Translations under genes and position numbers: made by a program
The notes under the pieces: model-generated
Seen by the model: only the letters and a program-made list of their open reading frames with translations
The model's database searches: none
Told to the model about the DNA's origin: nothing
Assembly (NCBI RefSeq): GCF_002078875.1
Contig: NC_034415.1
Span: forward strand, 18,443,975-18,507,974
Direction of reading: 5' to 3'
Origin: Numida meleagris
Taxonomy: Eukaryota; Chordata; Aves; Galliformes; Numididae
Length of the DNA stretch: 64,000 nt
Shown here: positions 12,281 to 27,400 of the stretch, in pieces
Position numbering within the stretch: position 1 is the first letter of the stretch
Layout: every line of letters begins with the position of its first letter

Positions 12281-12430
12281 TTATGGTTTCCAGTCTGCTG
12301 GACTATGGCTACGGTACTACAAGCTGCAACATGACATGCCACAAAGATGCACGGTGTGAAGTTCAGGGTGGGACACAAGGCTGTTATTGCTCCCAAGGAT
12401 ACACGGGAAATGGCATTACCTTCTGTTACG
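12281..12430 (+). CDS. ADGRL4: ADGRL4 exon: EGF-like domain 1
   Basis: The acceptor is a pyrimidine-rich tract ending CTGCAG at 12280 and the donor is G|GTAAAC at 12431. The exon is 150 bp, phase 1 to phase 1. It encodes six cysteines in EGF order (SC, TC, RC, GC, YC, FC) with the typical [11 protein letters not shown] turn before the last cysteine, and one N-glycosylation sequon (NMT). It lacks the D-x-D/N-E-C start of calcium-binding EGFs, as expected for the first module of this receptor. An ATG lies two bases into the exon, but no hydrophobic signal peptide follows it, so I treat this as an internal exon. Confidence 0.92.
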
Positions 12431-15400
12431 GTAAACAGATTTTACCTATATGCATTTCTGTTATCTGTTTCCTTGAAAAAATTATTCAAGAGCCAATTAA
12501 CTCAATGACTAAATTTTGTTACAGCACCTTATGCTAATATACTCTTAGTGCCAAACATTAAGAACTTGGCAGTTTCTGAGAAATTCTACAACTCAGCTTT
12601 GTACAAAGCTACTCTCAGTTGTATATAAACTGTTTTCCAACTTTGGTCTTGGTGCATAGAATCCTATTCTATGCTGAAACATCTTCTCTGGTTTAGCTTC
12701 AGTAATTTCCTTTATGACTTCAGACTTCTGAAGCTTGGGATCGGCACAGCCGCTATTTTACTACTCTCACATCTTATCCACACACACATAGCACCAGGCC
12801 ATTCTTCTCAGTCTCTAACCATGATAAAAAAAAATATAGATCCTGAGATACTCTGGAACAAACTGAGGAGGTGTGTGTGCCATAGGGAAATGCCGCATGT
12901 GAAGCCAATATTTTTTTTTCACTACAGCTGCAAGCCAAGGAAATATGCTAGATGCTAGAAATCCTGCAGAGGGGTTGCTTCTGTGTGCCTTTATGTTCCA
13001 CCCAAAGAAAAGGCTATCTTCTCTGCCTTCAGTTTTGACTAATCTTCTACTATGTGTTCTAATACTTATCTGCACTGTTAAATGTAGCTATGCCCAGCTG
13101 CAGGCAGGCAGAAATTCATATGAATCGTGCTAGTTTTTAGTGTCCTGAGAAGTAGTTATGAATATTAACCAGCCATTTAGTCAATTTTTGTGTTTCATGC
13201 ATCTTGGGAAATTAAGCAATAAAAGGCACTTCAGTTTCATATGAGCGTAGACAAGCTGCCCACCTTTAGTGTGGGTTTTTATGCCTCATTTACCATGATA
13301 CACTTGGAAGTGTATTTGTTTTAGGAAAATTTAGAATGCAAAGATTTTCTTATAAGAAAGCTGACTAACCTTTTATAAACTGGGAATGTTTAGAGAGAAA
13401 TATTGCTGTTTAAAATAATAAACAATGAAGAATCACAAAATTATAGAATAGTTTGAGAGAGACCTCTGAAGGTCCTGTGGTCTAGCTCTCATTCAGAGGA
13501 GGTCCTACTTAGGCAAGGCTTCTCAGAGCTTTGACCAAGTTTCAGTTATCTCCAAAGACAAAGATTACAGATCTCTCTGGGCACTTATTCTAGGGTCTGG
13601 CTACCACAATTTTATTTTTATTTTCTGATATCTAGTGGAGGTTTTCTTGTTATATCTTGTAGTTGCCTCTCCTGTGCTCTTTCCACTTACTACACTTCTA
13701 AGAATAGCTTATTTTCATCTTCTATATTGACCCCATGACCCTTTCTTAGGTAGCTGTAGAAGGCAGTAAGATTTCCCCTTTATCTTCTCTTCTTCATCCT
13801 AAACAAACCCAGTTCTCTCAACCTCTTCTTAGCATCATCATGTGCTGTGTTGTGCAGTCGCTAAATACGTTACTTGAATATAATGCAAACATTATCATAA
13901 ATATGGGTCAGTCATTATTTGTGTACTGAACTGGCCAAATTAAAATAAGAAGAAATGGCCTTCACCTCAATATTGTACTGTTTTCCATTGTATTTGGACT
14001 AATTTAATTTTATTACCATGCATAAGCTGTTTGATTTGAATGTTAATCGCATATTTGCAAAGTGCCTACACTTCTGAATAACGCAGAGAAATAAGAAAAC
14101 CAAGTTACTTTTTGCAGTAGTACCTGGAACAACTCAGACCATTTCCTTACATAACTGTGATCTTGCATCCACTGCATTGTCAGTAATTTTCTAGAAATTT
14201 CTGATTATGAGTCATCAACTAAATTTAAAATAAAGATAACTGTTGTCCTTCACTGATATTACTGACATTATTAAGTCCATACATAATGTATGCTTTTTAT
14301 GGTGTTATTAAAGGATGGTGTTATATAAGGATGGATTTATCTCACTTTACATGTTCTTTTTTCTCATACAATATCTTTTTCTTAATTTCATTTTCTCCCT
14401 TATTTTCTTTGGGAAATCTACATTCAAAATTGTAAGGACACTTATTAATAATGTAAAGAAAATTCAGTACAGTGAAACAGGTGTGTTGGTTAGTTACAAA
14501 GCTTGTGAATCAATTAATTGTTTATTAATAGTTGTACTAAATGCTTGGAAACTCAATCTTTAAAACTGGATTTGCTTGTGGTGCTTTGCATTTCAGTGGC
14601 AATGCTTTGAAGCAAGCCTCAGGTCAGGAGATCAACTCCTTTCTGGTAAAATACCTTAACAACAACCAAAGTCACTTACCCTACAGCTAAGTAGCAAAGC
14701 TTGTATCAGAACAGTATGGCTGTTGTCCCTGAAATAAAGCCTACATTTCTCTAGGGCATCATGTTATACAGTGCATTATTAATACTGTGCAGCAGTCCTC
14801 TATTAGCATAAACAAGTAACTTGAATTTTAATTGGGTAGCCTCTAGAAAGGATCAGAAATATAGGCTAAAGTCTGTCATAAAGACTTTAAAGCAATGAAA
14901 ATGTAAAGCAAAGCCTCAGTTATTTAATGATGTATTAGATCTCGCTGCTCTGTATGGAGAATGCTGCAGGTGTATCTGCTGTTCTACAGATAGCTACCCA
15001 TTTTTCTTCAGTTAATAATCTTAGGCTTTTACAATGATAGTCCAGTCACCTTCAAAGGAGATCATCAATTATGTGCTAATACAGGCATTTTCTAAAGAGT
15101 ATCTATGGTTTGCTATGTTTACTTTTGCCCTCTTTGTTATTTAGATAGGTTGCAAGAATCATAATTACTATCATCAACATTAATAATTCTACATAGTGTA
15201 GAACCATCTTCTTCACTCTAGGCAGCTAAACCACAGCAGTGGCTGTTTTGAGGCTTTCTGCTAAAGCAAGTAACTCAAATTCTTTCTCCTTGTAAAAATG
15301 TTGAGCAAAAAAATTGCTAGTTTTCAGCTTATATACCTGAAAAACTGTCCCCTTATATTTATAGAGACATTCTTGAAGTATTTAAAAGGTTTTCTCTACT

Positions 15401-18400
15401 TTTTCTCTGTTTTTGCTTGCTTGTAACACCTCTTAAATACTTGTAAAAGTTATTTCTTTACTAGCTCTGTCTTTTCTCTGTCTTTTTAAGTGTGATACAC
15501 TTAGACATTTTCCCTTGAGATTACTGTGCTGCAAAAGGCAATAATGCCCTGTTACATTTATTTCCTAGCATCGTTATTGATGAATCATGAATCACTGATG
15601 TCAGCATACCTCAGGAATGGGTTTTGTTAGTTTTTACTTTGCTCCCTTTGCCAGCTGGCTAAGTGACTGCAGAGAGCTCAAGATTATTGGATTTGTTGTG
15701 TATAGATAAAGACACATAGATATGAATTTAATTTCCTGGTGTCAAAGTCATGGCTTTTAAAATAATTATCCTCTTACAGTCTTTCCCACAAGAGTTCAAC
15801 CAATTTAAATTAGGTCATGTTTTGGACTTTCCAAATGCATCCTTTGGACAGTCTAACAAAAAGCTAATCCTCTTCATAATCTCATTGTCTTCTCTAAGAA
15901 TATGTGCAGGAATGCACATAGTCAGGAGAATAACTGATTGTAGGATCTGGCTTGTTTAACGTATTGGAATTATGACATACATAGCAATAAATTCCTTCTG
16001 TACAATATCTTCCAGAAAGCGAGAAATGAGTCACCTTGTCGAGCTTTACACCTCTGAGGTAGAAAATACTATCCTATTCTTCTTTTATATTTATATTTCT
16101 TGTTTTATGTAGTATAAGACAAGAGTGAATGGCCTCTGAAAACTCTTTCCCTTTTAGGGTTCAGTTTTTGGGCAGACATGTATTCTGAATGTAATTCATG
16201 AGGTTTTAACTTCATATTATCATGCACCAAATTGAAATTAAACAGCTAAAGCTCTTGGCAAAAATAAAAAATATATATATCCAAATAGTACTGATTTCTA
16301 GATACGCTAACTTCCTCTTGTACAAAAATGCCATGGATTTTGTACTGATAAATAGCATATATTTGCCACTTTTATAAAGTTATTTCTTCATGTGAAAAGT
16401 CAGCTGTATAAATTAGGTGTTGCTCAAAATCCCAGCATTCTTCCAAAACAACAAAAAAAATTAAAGGAAACAAACAAAATTTCAGATCGTACATAAAATT
16501 TCAAAGAAGCTCATATTTTATTTTTGAAACAGAAGGAAGAATGAGTTGGCATCTTTGATGCTTTCCCAAGCAGCTCTGCTGTTTCGATACTGGCTGCTTC
16601 TTGATTGCTTACTGCCAATTTGCTGATTTGCTGGCACACTGCAGGAAATTAAAGTAAACAGTGTGATCACAGTGTTTACTTTAACTTTGTAAAATATGGA
16701 AGGAAAATGAAGCAGTGTTGTTTGTTCCAGGAGGGTAGGCAGGCAAGCAGGAAAAGTCTGAACACAATATCCCTCCCTGAATAGCCCTGAACAATATTCC
16801 CTTGTAAATGCCACTTGCGCACTACACTGCAAAAATTAATCAGTCTTGCTTGTAAAATACTTACAGATCTTCCAGAAATAGTGAGCAGGAACCTAGGCTA
16901 TCAGGGCAACTTTGCACTGAAGGAGGACATTGACTCTCTTTCTGAAGTGCAATGCAGTAGGATTTATCATTTTCCAGAGGCAAAAAAATACATCAGTGCA
17001 AAGTGGTATTTTATATCAAAATACAGAATCCCTCTGAGAACGCAGAGCAATTTATGTAAACTCAGCTGAATCAAATTGAAAGCCTACTCCAAGTCTGAAC
17101 ACAAACATATTTTCTTATTTTACTGAGGGTCATACTACCAACTCACTGTCTTTTGGCAGTTCTTAAAGAAGCTTTCTTGTGAGACGTCTGCTTCTTGCTC
17201 TAAGGTGATGTTGCTGTGTCCCTCCATCGACTTTTATTGCAGTCACTGAGTTTGTTTTTATTCACTAGTGTCACCGCTGCCATTCTACAGCATTCAGTAG
17301 GTGTATAATTTTAATGGAATTTTACCTTTCAAATTAGCATGACCCTGTAAAACCACTGTATGTAATCACTGCATTCTACCCAGAAGTAGTAAATGATCTA
17401 ATCCAAATGCTGGTTTACAAGTGGATATTTTTTTTTGTTACCAGCAGGCATACATCACAGGATGTCACTTCTGTGTTTACCAAATAGTCTGAAATCACTG
17501 ATACGGAAGATCCAACCCACACGTTTCCTAAATTCATTTCACTACTATCAGTTACCACAAGCTATAAAAAGGCAAATTGCAGCTGCTCTAGCATAACACA
17601 GCAGGAGAGAGATATGCCTTAGCCAAACACAAACAACAGGGCTCAACACAGCAGGTGATAGCTCGGAAACCTTGGGATATGCTACACAGGAGCCAAGGCA
17701 GACCCCTGATTCCCAGCCTGTTTGACATTCTCCCCATAATCTGTGGAAATGTCTCTCACTTCTTCTTATCCTTTATCCTTTCCTCCCTACTCCAGTGTCT
17801 CCCAGTCTCTGTTGTTTTACCTCCAAATTCTGTTGTATATTTTCCACAGTTTCAGGTTAGAGTGTGGTAAAACCAGAATGCAGGCTGTGTGAAAGGGCAG
17901 AAGCCATCCTCAAGTTCAGAATTCCTACTCTTGTGTTTAGGTGTCTGACTTTTTGGTGGTCCCAGGAAGTGTTAGGAGGACCCTTCCCCTTGCTTGCTTA
18001 TGTAGGTATTATATTTTTTATTAAGTCCATCCCTTCAGAGATCCTCTGAAGGAGGCAGTAAGTCTTCTTCCTGTCCACATCTGCACTGGTCAGAACATAG
18101 CTGAGTGCTTTCTGCCCTTTCCTGGAGACTGAGTTTCTAAGCTGTGTGACGTTACACAGGTTAAGCATCTCAATCAGCTATTCGTCATTAAACCTGTAGG
18201 CAGGCAGTTTATAAAACTGGAAAGCCTGTGCAAATTAGCCTGGAGGATTAGATATTACCTACTCTGTGCATAACAGTCTACTTGCCTGGGAACACGTAAT
18301 GAGCAAGTTAACATAGCAGGTTCCTGGCCATTGGAGTCCTACAGCTTTGGTGGTTCTTCTTTTCTTGTAGAACTTTTATTTGTGTGTAGTTTCTGTCTTT

Positions 18401-21400
18401 TCATCTGCAAGATGTTATACTTTCGTGTGCATTAGAGAAGAGTTTGATGTCTGTGATGTATGTAGATAGCTGGAGACTAATAACAGTTGCATGATTGCCT
18501 TTCAGTTGCAAAGGACTTGAGATTATGTTTATGTTCCGGAAAATAGCCATACTCTTTAACATTCTCAAGTGTTAATCAAACAGTATTTGTGGAGTTGACT
18601 TTACTTTTTATAACTAACCAGAATTTCTTAATGTAACGAGGTACTATTGAAAGTATCTTTTAGTTGAAGCTTTTAAGAGTAGATCAGGAGTTTGAAAAGA
18701 GAGAGGCTATGCATATAATACCATCAGTCAAATAGAAAGTAGTGTAAGATACTGGAAGTAATAAAATGATCCTGCTGAGTAAGGGACACAGGAGGCTGTC
18801 CTGCTTCAGTTGTCTTACCTCCATAAATGGCTGTCCATAAAAATTGGTCTTTTCAAGACCAATTTTTTTTTTAATGCATTCAAAGCACCAAATCCAGCTA
18901 GCTCACATGCATGAAAAAATACCTCCCATTTTCTCACTTAATGAGATACAGAGAAGTCTTCTGAGGGATAGGCCAGCCTTCCTACTGTCAGAAAATATAG
19001 CTTGCCTGGGAGCAAACTATAGAGGTCTACAGAGCCCACTATAATCATTTGTAAGAGACTGAACCTAGCTTTAATCAGCCTTGGACCAAGTCCGTGATGG
19101 ACAGAATCATAACATTCACAGATTTTAGCATACACAAAAAAAAGAAAAAAGAAAAAAGAAAAAAGAAAAAAGAAAAAAAACTTCAATCGTTTTTTTCCTA
19201 TGGTTTTTGTTTATGTTTTCTTGAAATGGTACTGTAAGCACGATGAAAATACAGTAATGGATTTTTTTGAAGGGGGTAGGAAGAAACTGAACTTCCTCTT
19301 GTTACATCTTTAATCGTATACAGCCTCTCTTTTAATTTAGTCCCATTTGCATCTGAAGGAGTTTTAAAATATGTGTAGATTATGTGGTAGAAAAAGAGTT
19401 AGTTATCTCTCTCAAAAATGTACCCAAACTTTCAAGCTGATCAGCTGCACACAGACAGTTTCTTATTTGTTTAATTCAAAATGTGTTTTAACCCTTGCCA
19501 AATAATGCTTACTTCCTTTATTGAGAAAATACTCTTTTCATCCTGTTTTATGGCCCTAGGAATCAATGGATATGTTATATGTTTAGAGGATGTAGGAAAA
19601 TTCATTTAAAGAGCTTTAAACTTATTGTCTCAAAGTCCGCTTGCTATATGCCTACCAGAGACATGACTGACTTCCTGTTTCTTTCACATCTAAGTAGTCC
19701 CAAAAGGTCCAGCAGTAGCAATGCATTTTTCTATTTTACTGGTATAAAGTAAAGCAACAGAAGATATTTCCAGAACTTGTGTATACACATATGCAAATGT
19801 ACATACAGGAATCTATTTCTATAAATGTATGTGAATAAAAAGCAAGCAGTAGAGCCCACTACAGCTATCATATTCTGCATCTGCCTTTGGGGCTGTGAAG
19901 TTAGCACGAGTCTCCTAACAAAGTATCATAAGGAATTGCACACCTAAGAGAGGATGCTGTCACCTCTGTGTAACTATGTAGATTTCCATATAATATCCCA
20001 CTAATATGGTATACTCATTTGTCTCCATTCAATGAATCATATAGATTAATACTAGAAAAGTGTTCTTTGTAGGACTGTTGCTTTTTTTCTCCCTCTTCCA
20101 GCATAAACTGGCCAGGAGTGGTGAAGTTGTCTGTAACCTCATTTGAAATGTGTAATTTATCTAGGATGTTATGCTGGTGCACAATTTTTCTGTGTATGAC
20201 TGTGAAAAATTGCCAACTGAGCTGCTGGCAGACAGAATATCAAACTCTGCTCAACCTGGTATGTATAAAAGAGTTTAAGAAGGTAATTGACACTTTGGGC
20301 CTCTATTTGCCAAAGAAAGAGATAATGACATTCTCCAAGAAGATTAGAATCTAACCAAACATTGTGCTCTAAATATGGAGCACAAAGCCAGGTGATGTTT
20401 GTAAAAATGCTGCTTGGCTGCAAGAGGAGGAGGGGGCTGAAGGACTGCAATTTTGCAGTGTATATTTTTTAGGTACACAGATTTAATTTAGAGATTATGG
20501 CTTGGAAAAGAAATTTACAGTATGTGTGTTTTGGGGTGATAAGAAATTGATTTTGTGACCTTGGTACACACTAATTGAAATATCTGGCACTGTGTTTTGC
20601 TAAGGTTAAAGGAAGCCATATATGCCTGGAACCGTATTCTTCTTTCACCTTGAACTGTGCAGTTAATCACAACCATAATCACTGGCAGGAAGGAAGCTGC
20701 CGTTTAGCTGCTCTACAAGGAAGCTGAATAATCTCTGTTCATTGTCTAATGGATAGGTTGTTGTGCGATTACTTCAGGCGAGGTTTAAGAGATTCATGAT
20801 AACTTCAAAATGGAGACTTCTGGTGGCACTGCCATTTAGTGAGGGGCCAGAGCTTCACCCAGAGCAGGGCAGAGCGCAGCACAGCAGGCAGCTCTGCATG
20901 GCTTCTCCTCGGGGACGCTCACTGGGCCTGCAACAGCTCTGTCCTGTGCCTTCTGCCAGGAGGTGATCCAGGGAGCAGGCCCTCTGGTCATGCTCTTCTC
21001 CACAATGAGTCGGTGGTGGAGAGGAGAGAGCAGCCAATAGACTGCTCTGTCGTTGGACAGTTAGTCCTGGGTATCCTCTACTATGAGAGGCCTTTTGTAG
21101 CATTAATAGCTCTGCTTTATTTAGCATAGTTTCTGTCTGAGCTTAGATTTGTACTACTGTGACAGTCTAGAGCTGTCTATAAAACAGTGTGGCAGGGTGT
21201 CCTATTGTTTTGCTTATTACTTAATGTCACACATTTGTTAGGTTGGCACAGGATCATGTTTTTCAAAAAGGAAAATGAAAGCTCCTGAAAAGCCTTGACA
21301 ATAAATGGTTATTTGTTCAAAAACAGCCGAGTCCAATCTTTGTTTATGTTAGCAGGCTTCATGTAATGGTGCTGCAATAAAGAAAAATAGCTCTTCAGGA

Positions 21401-24400
21401 TATGTATTGGCTTTTTATGTTTTATTTGTAATGAAAGCTATGCACATAGGCAGCAATCTACATAAGTTACATTGAGGGAGAACATAAGCATAGATGGTGA
21501 CTTGCATGTTTATGCATTTAATATTTATTTGTGGCAAAACATCTGAATCTCAATTTTAAAGAATGTGAAATCAGGCTGAAGTACTGCAGTTTTCATTCCG
21601 AGGAAGTTATCAAAGGAAGACCAAGAGAAAAGGTGAGTTCACTACCCACTGGGAGCCTGCTGCTTCCTTCCTGCCCCATCTGTGCAGAAGAGCTGGAGGT
21701 CATAATCATTGCCTTATTTTCTGTTTGATCCCAGATTAGCAGAGTCCATGGGCTCTGGAGGTTATTGTATTGTGATTATCACTGTTCTCCTAATGTAATA
21801 ATGGTTTTGGGCTATTCCCAAAATTCAGTGTGGCCCTGGGTCACAGCTTGTGCCAGTATGGGAGTTAGTGCTGCAGCCATAGCCACACTGCGTGACAAAT
21901 TTCATCACAGGTCTCTGTAACTTCAGAGGCCCTAAAAAACTGCTGGAGAAATTCCCCAGTACAGTTCAGGTACATTGACGTGATCTGAAAGAAGTTCAGT
22001 TAAGCTCTGCGGGCCTAAGTAGGAGCTCTGAGCTGCTCAAACTTTGCGTTAGTTGTTTGTGGCAATGGGAAACAAATAGGTGGAAAGTCATGTTACGTGG
22101 AGGCTTTGCCTTACTTTTTGTCTTGAATAAATCATTTTGGTGGGTAGCATTGATCCTGAGGAAGCTCTGCCTTTTCAAAATCAGCTTGCAAGAAGTTCAG
22201 AAGGGAGATCAGTGGAAGCTGGAGGTACACAGGCGAACAGTTCAGGCCCTTTGTACCTATCCAAAATGTTTCATTATTCAGAGCTATGATGAAGCATGCA
22301 TCAATTCATAAATATGACCCACTGTGCAATGTAAAAATGTCAATATTTCTGTCCCATTGTGTAAGGGATCTCTGATGCATACAGAAAGAATTTCATCTCC
22401 TTAACAACCACAGAGAAAATAGGAAAGGCAAATAGCCTTCAAAAGTGTATTGACTTGAAAGTAGAGCTAGAGAGAAGTTTCTAAAACCTAACATAGCTTT
22501 TCAGGTGGGCTAATCAAAATAAGAATGACACTGGATAGCAGTTGTAAATTATTCTCAACTGTGATTTGACTGCTTTTTTAGGGTTGTGACATACCCTACA
22601 ATGTACCCTGTTGTGGTATGTTGGTTCCACCAAGATTTCACCATACTCAACTCTGTGGTTGAAATCGAGGAACTTCTAAGCAAAGCTGTCTTCAGAAGGT
22701 GAGGTCGCTTTAGGCTTGCATCACACAATACCACCATTCTCACAGGAGAAGCTAGACAGATATTCTGCCCTAGGTATACTGGGACACAGCAGTGGGCTAT
22801 GCAAGTGTTGGGCTTAGTTTGTACCATTTTGCATATGAGGTCTGAGAATTAGACAGATGTCAAAGGGGAAGCTGAAACAATATTTACACAGCTGTGGACT
22901 GCAAAGAGAAAAACTGTTAACCGAACTTTTTGTACCTCCTCTTGAATAAACAGGTAGTATGCTAATACTGCTAAATGCTTCTTGTTGGAGGGGAGGGACG
23001 TACTAAAAGGTCTCTGGACTGTGTTCTCTGTTCCCAGAGAAAGGTTTTTTTGAGGTTTTATTAGCTGTAAAGTACTCTTGAATTATTACTCAAATTTTGG
23101 CCTTAGAATGATCTACATTTGGAAAACTTTTAACCTGATGATGGCACATTGCCCCCAAGAACACTATGCAGACAGCAGCATTTGCACTGGAGCTCGATAT
23201 CCAAACTAGTGATGATCTGTGGTGCAATATGGATATATGGTTTTGAGTGCTGAAACAGAAATTCAAGTGCAGGGTATTGCTACTTCTGTTAGCAGTGTGG
23301 TAAAAATAGTGTCTTGTTATACCTGGTGCCTCATTGCAGTGAGCAATGGCAGGAGCACAGGTGAGCACAATAACAGATTTCATTGTAGTTTCCTGCAGAA
23401 GAGGTGATGCTGATGACTTTCCTGCTGTTGACTTCTGCAAGCTACAGTCGCTGTAGGACACAAAGCCGCAACTGGGGGTGGATTTTCCAAGGAAATGTTT
23501 GTTGAGAATTTTTGAGCTGTCTGGCTCTGTCTTAGGTGCCTAAAGGAGGACTGAGTTGTTTCAAAATAATAATCTCAGTAGTGGGTGCTGAGTAATTGAA
23601 AATATATCCGTGAAGTGCCTTTTTTTTCCTATCATCTGTTGGCAGCTGGAGCTTTTGATTGGCTTACATTATTTTTAACTGCAAAGATCCTTTAATTAGG
23701 GAGGGGAACTATGTGAATGAGCTGGAGCTGCTGGTGGTAGTAGTTCCTTGCCGTTGGAGATTCGGTAATTAAATAAGCAGATAATATCCTCCTTATTGAG
23801 GAGATTTAGAAAATCATAAGGAATTTGCATTATTACAGTGCTTAACATCAGCAAATGGAGGAAAAAACCCATAATGGCAATTTTCATTAGCTGCAATGCA
23901 AGTGGAGGGCTCTATTTCTTTCTCTGAACAGCCAAACACTAAACAATTCCTAAATCCCTCCTTATTACTTATTTTTATTTTTTGGTGGTTAAAAAACCCA
24001 TAAAGCAGAAATTGAAGACTGGCTATTAAAATACTTGCTGACAGCTCCATTCAAAATATCCTTTCAAATACTTCTATCACATCATGATTCATCTGCTATT
24101 CTGATTCAGCTGCTTCAACAAGTACCTTCCTTCATGGTTAGGGCCCATCTCTACATTGGAAAATTCTTCATTTAGACATTTTATTGAATCTTTGCTGTAA
24201 ACACATCTTTCTCAGGTGTTGCACTGTTTGGACTACAGAACCCCCCCCCCGAGAAAGCCCAGTAATAGCTCACTGGGGATAAAAAAGGAGATGGTCGTGG
24301 CAAAAGAAAGAAACACCTTTTTTTACCCTCTCACTGTGAAGATCTGAACGCAAATGCTGTGTGCCATTAGCACAAGTCATGGTTGCTGGCTCAGTGCAGT

Positions 24401-27400
24401 GACCACACGTCCCTCTGTAAATAGCACATTGCTGTGCTGAGCTGGCACACAGCCCCAGTGCTGTGGGCAGTTCTGTGCACTGACTCTCCGAGGGCCAGGT
24501 CATCTTCTGGCATACAGCAGCACAGCTCCTCAGTTGATGACAACAGAGTTAGTTCCCACCAGCTGAAGACTGAACCCAGGAACATCCCAGGGATTAGGCG
24601 GTCCCCAGTGAAACAGGGTGAGTTTCACTCTCTGAGCTTGAAGTTTGAATTATTTACAGTCATTTTAACAGGACAACAGCTGCTCTTTACCTAGAGATGT
24701 GCCAACAGCACTGAAAGAATTTGGATCTAAATTGCAGATGGATGGATTTCAAATTGATTCAAGTAGCTGGACTGCATGATGCTGTACTGTAAACTCTCAA
24801 AGTTGGAGCTTGAGAGAAAAATCATTAATTTGGAAGCTGATACTCTGAAAGACTTTTATGAAGCAATATATTTTCATACCAGACACAGATCAATTTAAAA
24901 GTAGTAATCAAGTGCCATGTACTATGTGTTCACAGACAGAAAATGTGGAGAATTCAGCCAGAGCCGGACACTTAACATTCAGAGCATTCAGACTAGTGCT
25001 GAGGATATTGCCTCTTTGGAAAACAGTATTGTACAGAATTAAAGTATTGTGAATTTGTGAGATAATCACAATGCTGTGCAGATATAAAGACGCTGCCAGA
25101 ACACTGCTAGAGTCGAGCACAACATAACTTTTCTAGGCAAGTTTGGGCTTACCTTCTGTACAAATTTTGGTGGAAGGAAAAGACTGCAAATATTCAGAGG
25201 AAAAAAAATGTTGAAATCTCGAGACAAAATAGAAATTTAAAATTGGAGAATATAGTAGAATGTAGTGTCTTTCATAGCCATTCTCTAAATTCAAAGTAAC
25301 TACACCACTTTCCATCATATAAGACTCAGGCTCAGAGGTTTTTCCCTTGCCAGTCCTAAGAATTTTATGAGATGCAACATTCCCTTCAACAGTAATGCAT
25401 CCACACAGAACTGTTTTATGTCATGCAAATGATAGCATTGTACAAAACCAAAATTTATATTTACTTGGACAATGCTACAACTAAAATCCTCCTGGATATT
25501 TTTAACCTTGATCCTTTAGTAGTCTCTTTGGAAATACTTTTATGAAAGCATAGTGGCCACTGATAGTGATAGATTGTTTCAGAAGGCTGAATCATTTCAT
25601 CTTTCACAGCTGTCATTGACAGATTCTACCCTATGCCATGCTAAGTGCCTGAAATCAGATCTTCACGCATTCAGGATTTGTACTTGGATCTGTCTTTGGT
25701 TTTGACTCTCTGGCTGAAGTTGTCCTATGTCATAACTTCAAGCAACCTGAAGGCATCTCTGTGTGAATCACTAACACTGGGTTGCTCTTTCTCCAGTTTT
25801 CCATGTCAGTCTTTATCAGCCAGGGAGGAAGGCAGAAAAGAACAAAATTCTTAATGAGTGGCTTTATTTTAGCTGAGATTAAAAGGTTGTCTGTGAGAGA
25901 GACATTGATGTGAGATCCTCCTCAGTACCATTTGACCTTAGTTGTCTTTCACCAAATCAGACAAACAAAAGATTTTCAGTTGAAAGTTTTCTGTGAATAT
26001 CCCCTTTTGAAAAGTTACACTATGAATTCACAGTGAAGAATCCTTATGAAAGAGTAATTTTACTTTGGATTGAGTCAAGAGAAAATGTGACCTTAAGCTT
26101 GCATTTCCCTAGCCACCAAAGTCAGAAATTTCAAGATGTAAAATGGTAGGAACCCAGGTCTTAACATTTTAAGGCAGTATTCAGTATTCAAAAGTATTCA
26201 GAAATATGCAAGTATTCAGAAACATTTTTATGTCAGATGTTCTTACCTATTTAATTTGGTTTAATTTTGAGTAATATATGTTATCTTAGGAGGAAAACAT
26301 TTATTTGAACAGAAAAGCCTGGTTAGACATTGTCTATTTAGAATTTTCTATTCCTTTGGCTACAAGGTTCTAGTGAGAGATTCTTTATAGGAACATACGC
26401 ATATAAAGACCGTATTATCAATGTATGTTTAAAAGGTATTCCTTTAGTCTATATAATAGGTCCAAAACCTTAATTCACAAAACTTAGATACATATCCATT
26501 TCTTCATATAAATGAGTTCCATAAATGCATAAGAAGGAAATAAAACCTCTGTGTAATTAAGTACTCTGCACAGTCTCACTAAAAGAGCTTAAAACAATGA
26601 ACAACTTTCATGGGTTTTTCCATAGCACATAGAGCACAGTGTCTGAAAAAAATCTTTTTTAATTATGTAACATGGAATCTATTTAATCAGGTGATGTGAG
26701 TAGTTAGAGAATTTATTTTTGCTTTAATGACTCCAAGCAGACTCAGTTTGGGGGAAAAGAGTTGCTTGTGGAGAGTGAAAATCCTTAAAAAGCTTATTAC
26801 CTCTGTTTCAGTTTTACAAGTTCTATTCACTTCATGTTAATAGTGCAAGTAAACAAGGTATACAAAAAAATGTCAAGACTTTTACAACTGATTTTTCCTT
26901 GGTAAAGCAACATAATATACTGATGTAAAAACAGATGACTTTGTGCTATGTGCACATTGCTATCTGCTGCTCTATAGCATGCAAGCAGACAAAATCTAAA
27001 GAACCTCCAAATGTTGAAACTTACTGAAAATTGCTTGAAAATGAGAGTGAAGTATTTTTTGACTTCTTTGGGGAAAATGTTATAATTAGTAAGTATCTCC
27101 TAGCTGTTTTTGTTGTTACTTCTCTTATCCAGCCTTTGATAGACCAGATGTAAACTGCTTTAAGCCAGTTTGTCAGTGGGCACCCATTATTATCAGCTGG
27201 GACATACAATCCTCCCTCACATATTTGTATAGGCAAATCTGGTCACTGACTCTTCTCATTCCTATCCTCTCTGCCTTCTCTCTTTCTAATATCTCCGTCC
27301 TGAGTCGTGTTAACAAAATCTAGTAATTTAGCATCATCTGTGAATTTAATTCTCAGGCTGTTCATCTCTTTTTCCAGAGCATTAATAAACATGTAAAATA

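Noticed and set aside
12283..12537. Translation start at the ATG two bases into the EGF1 exon
   Set aside because: No signal peptide follows, and the acceptor plus phase-1 start fit an internal EGF exon.
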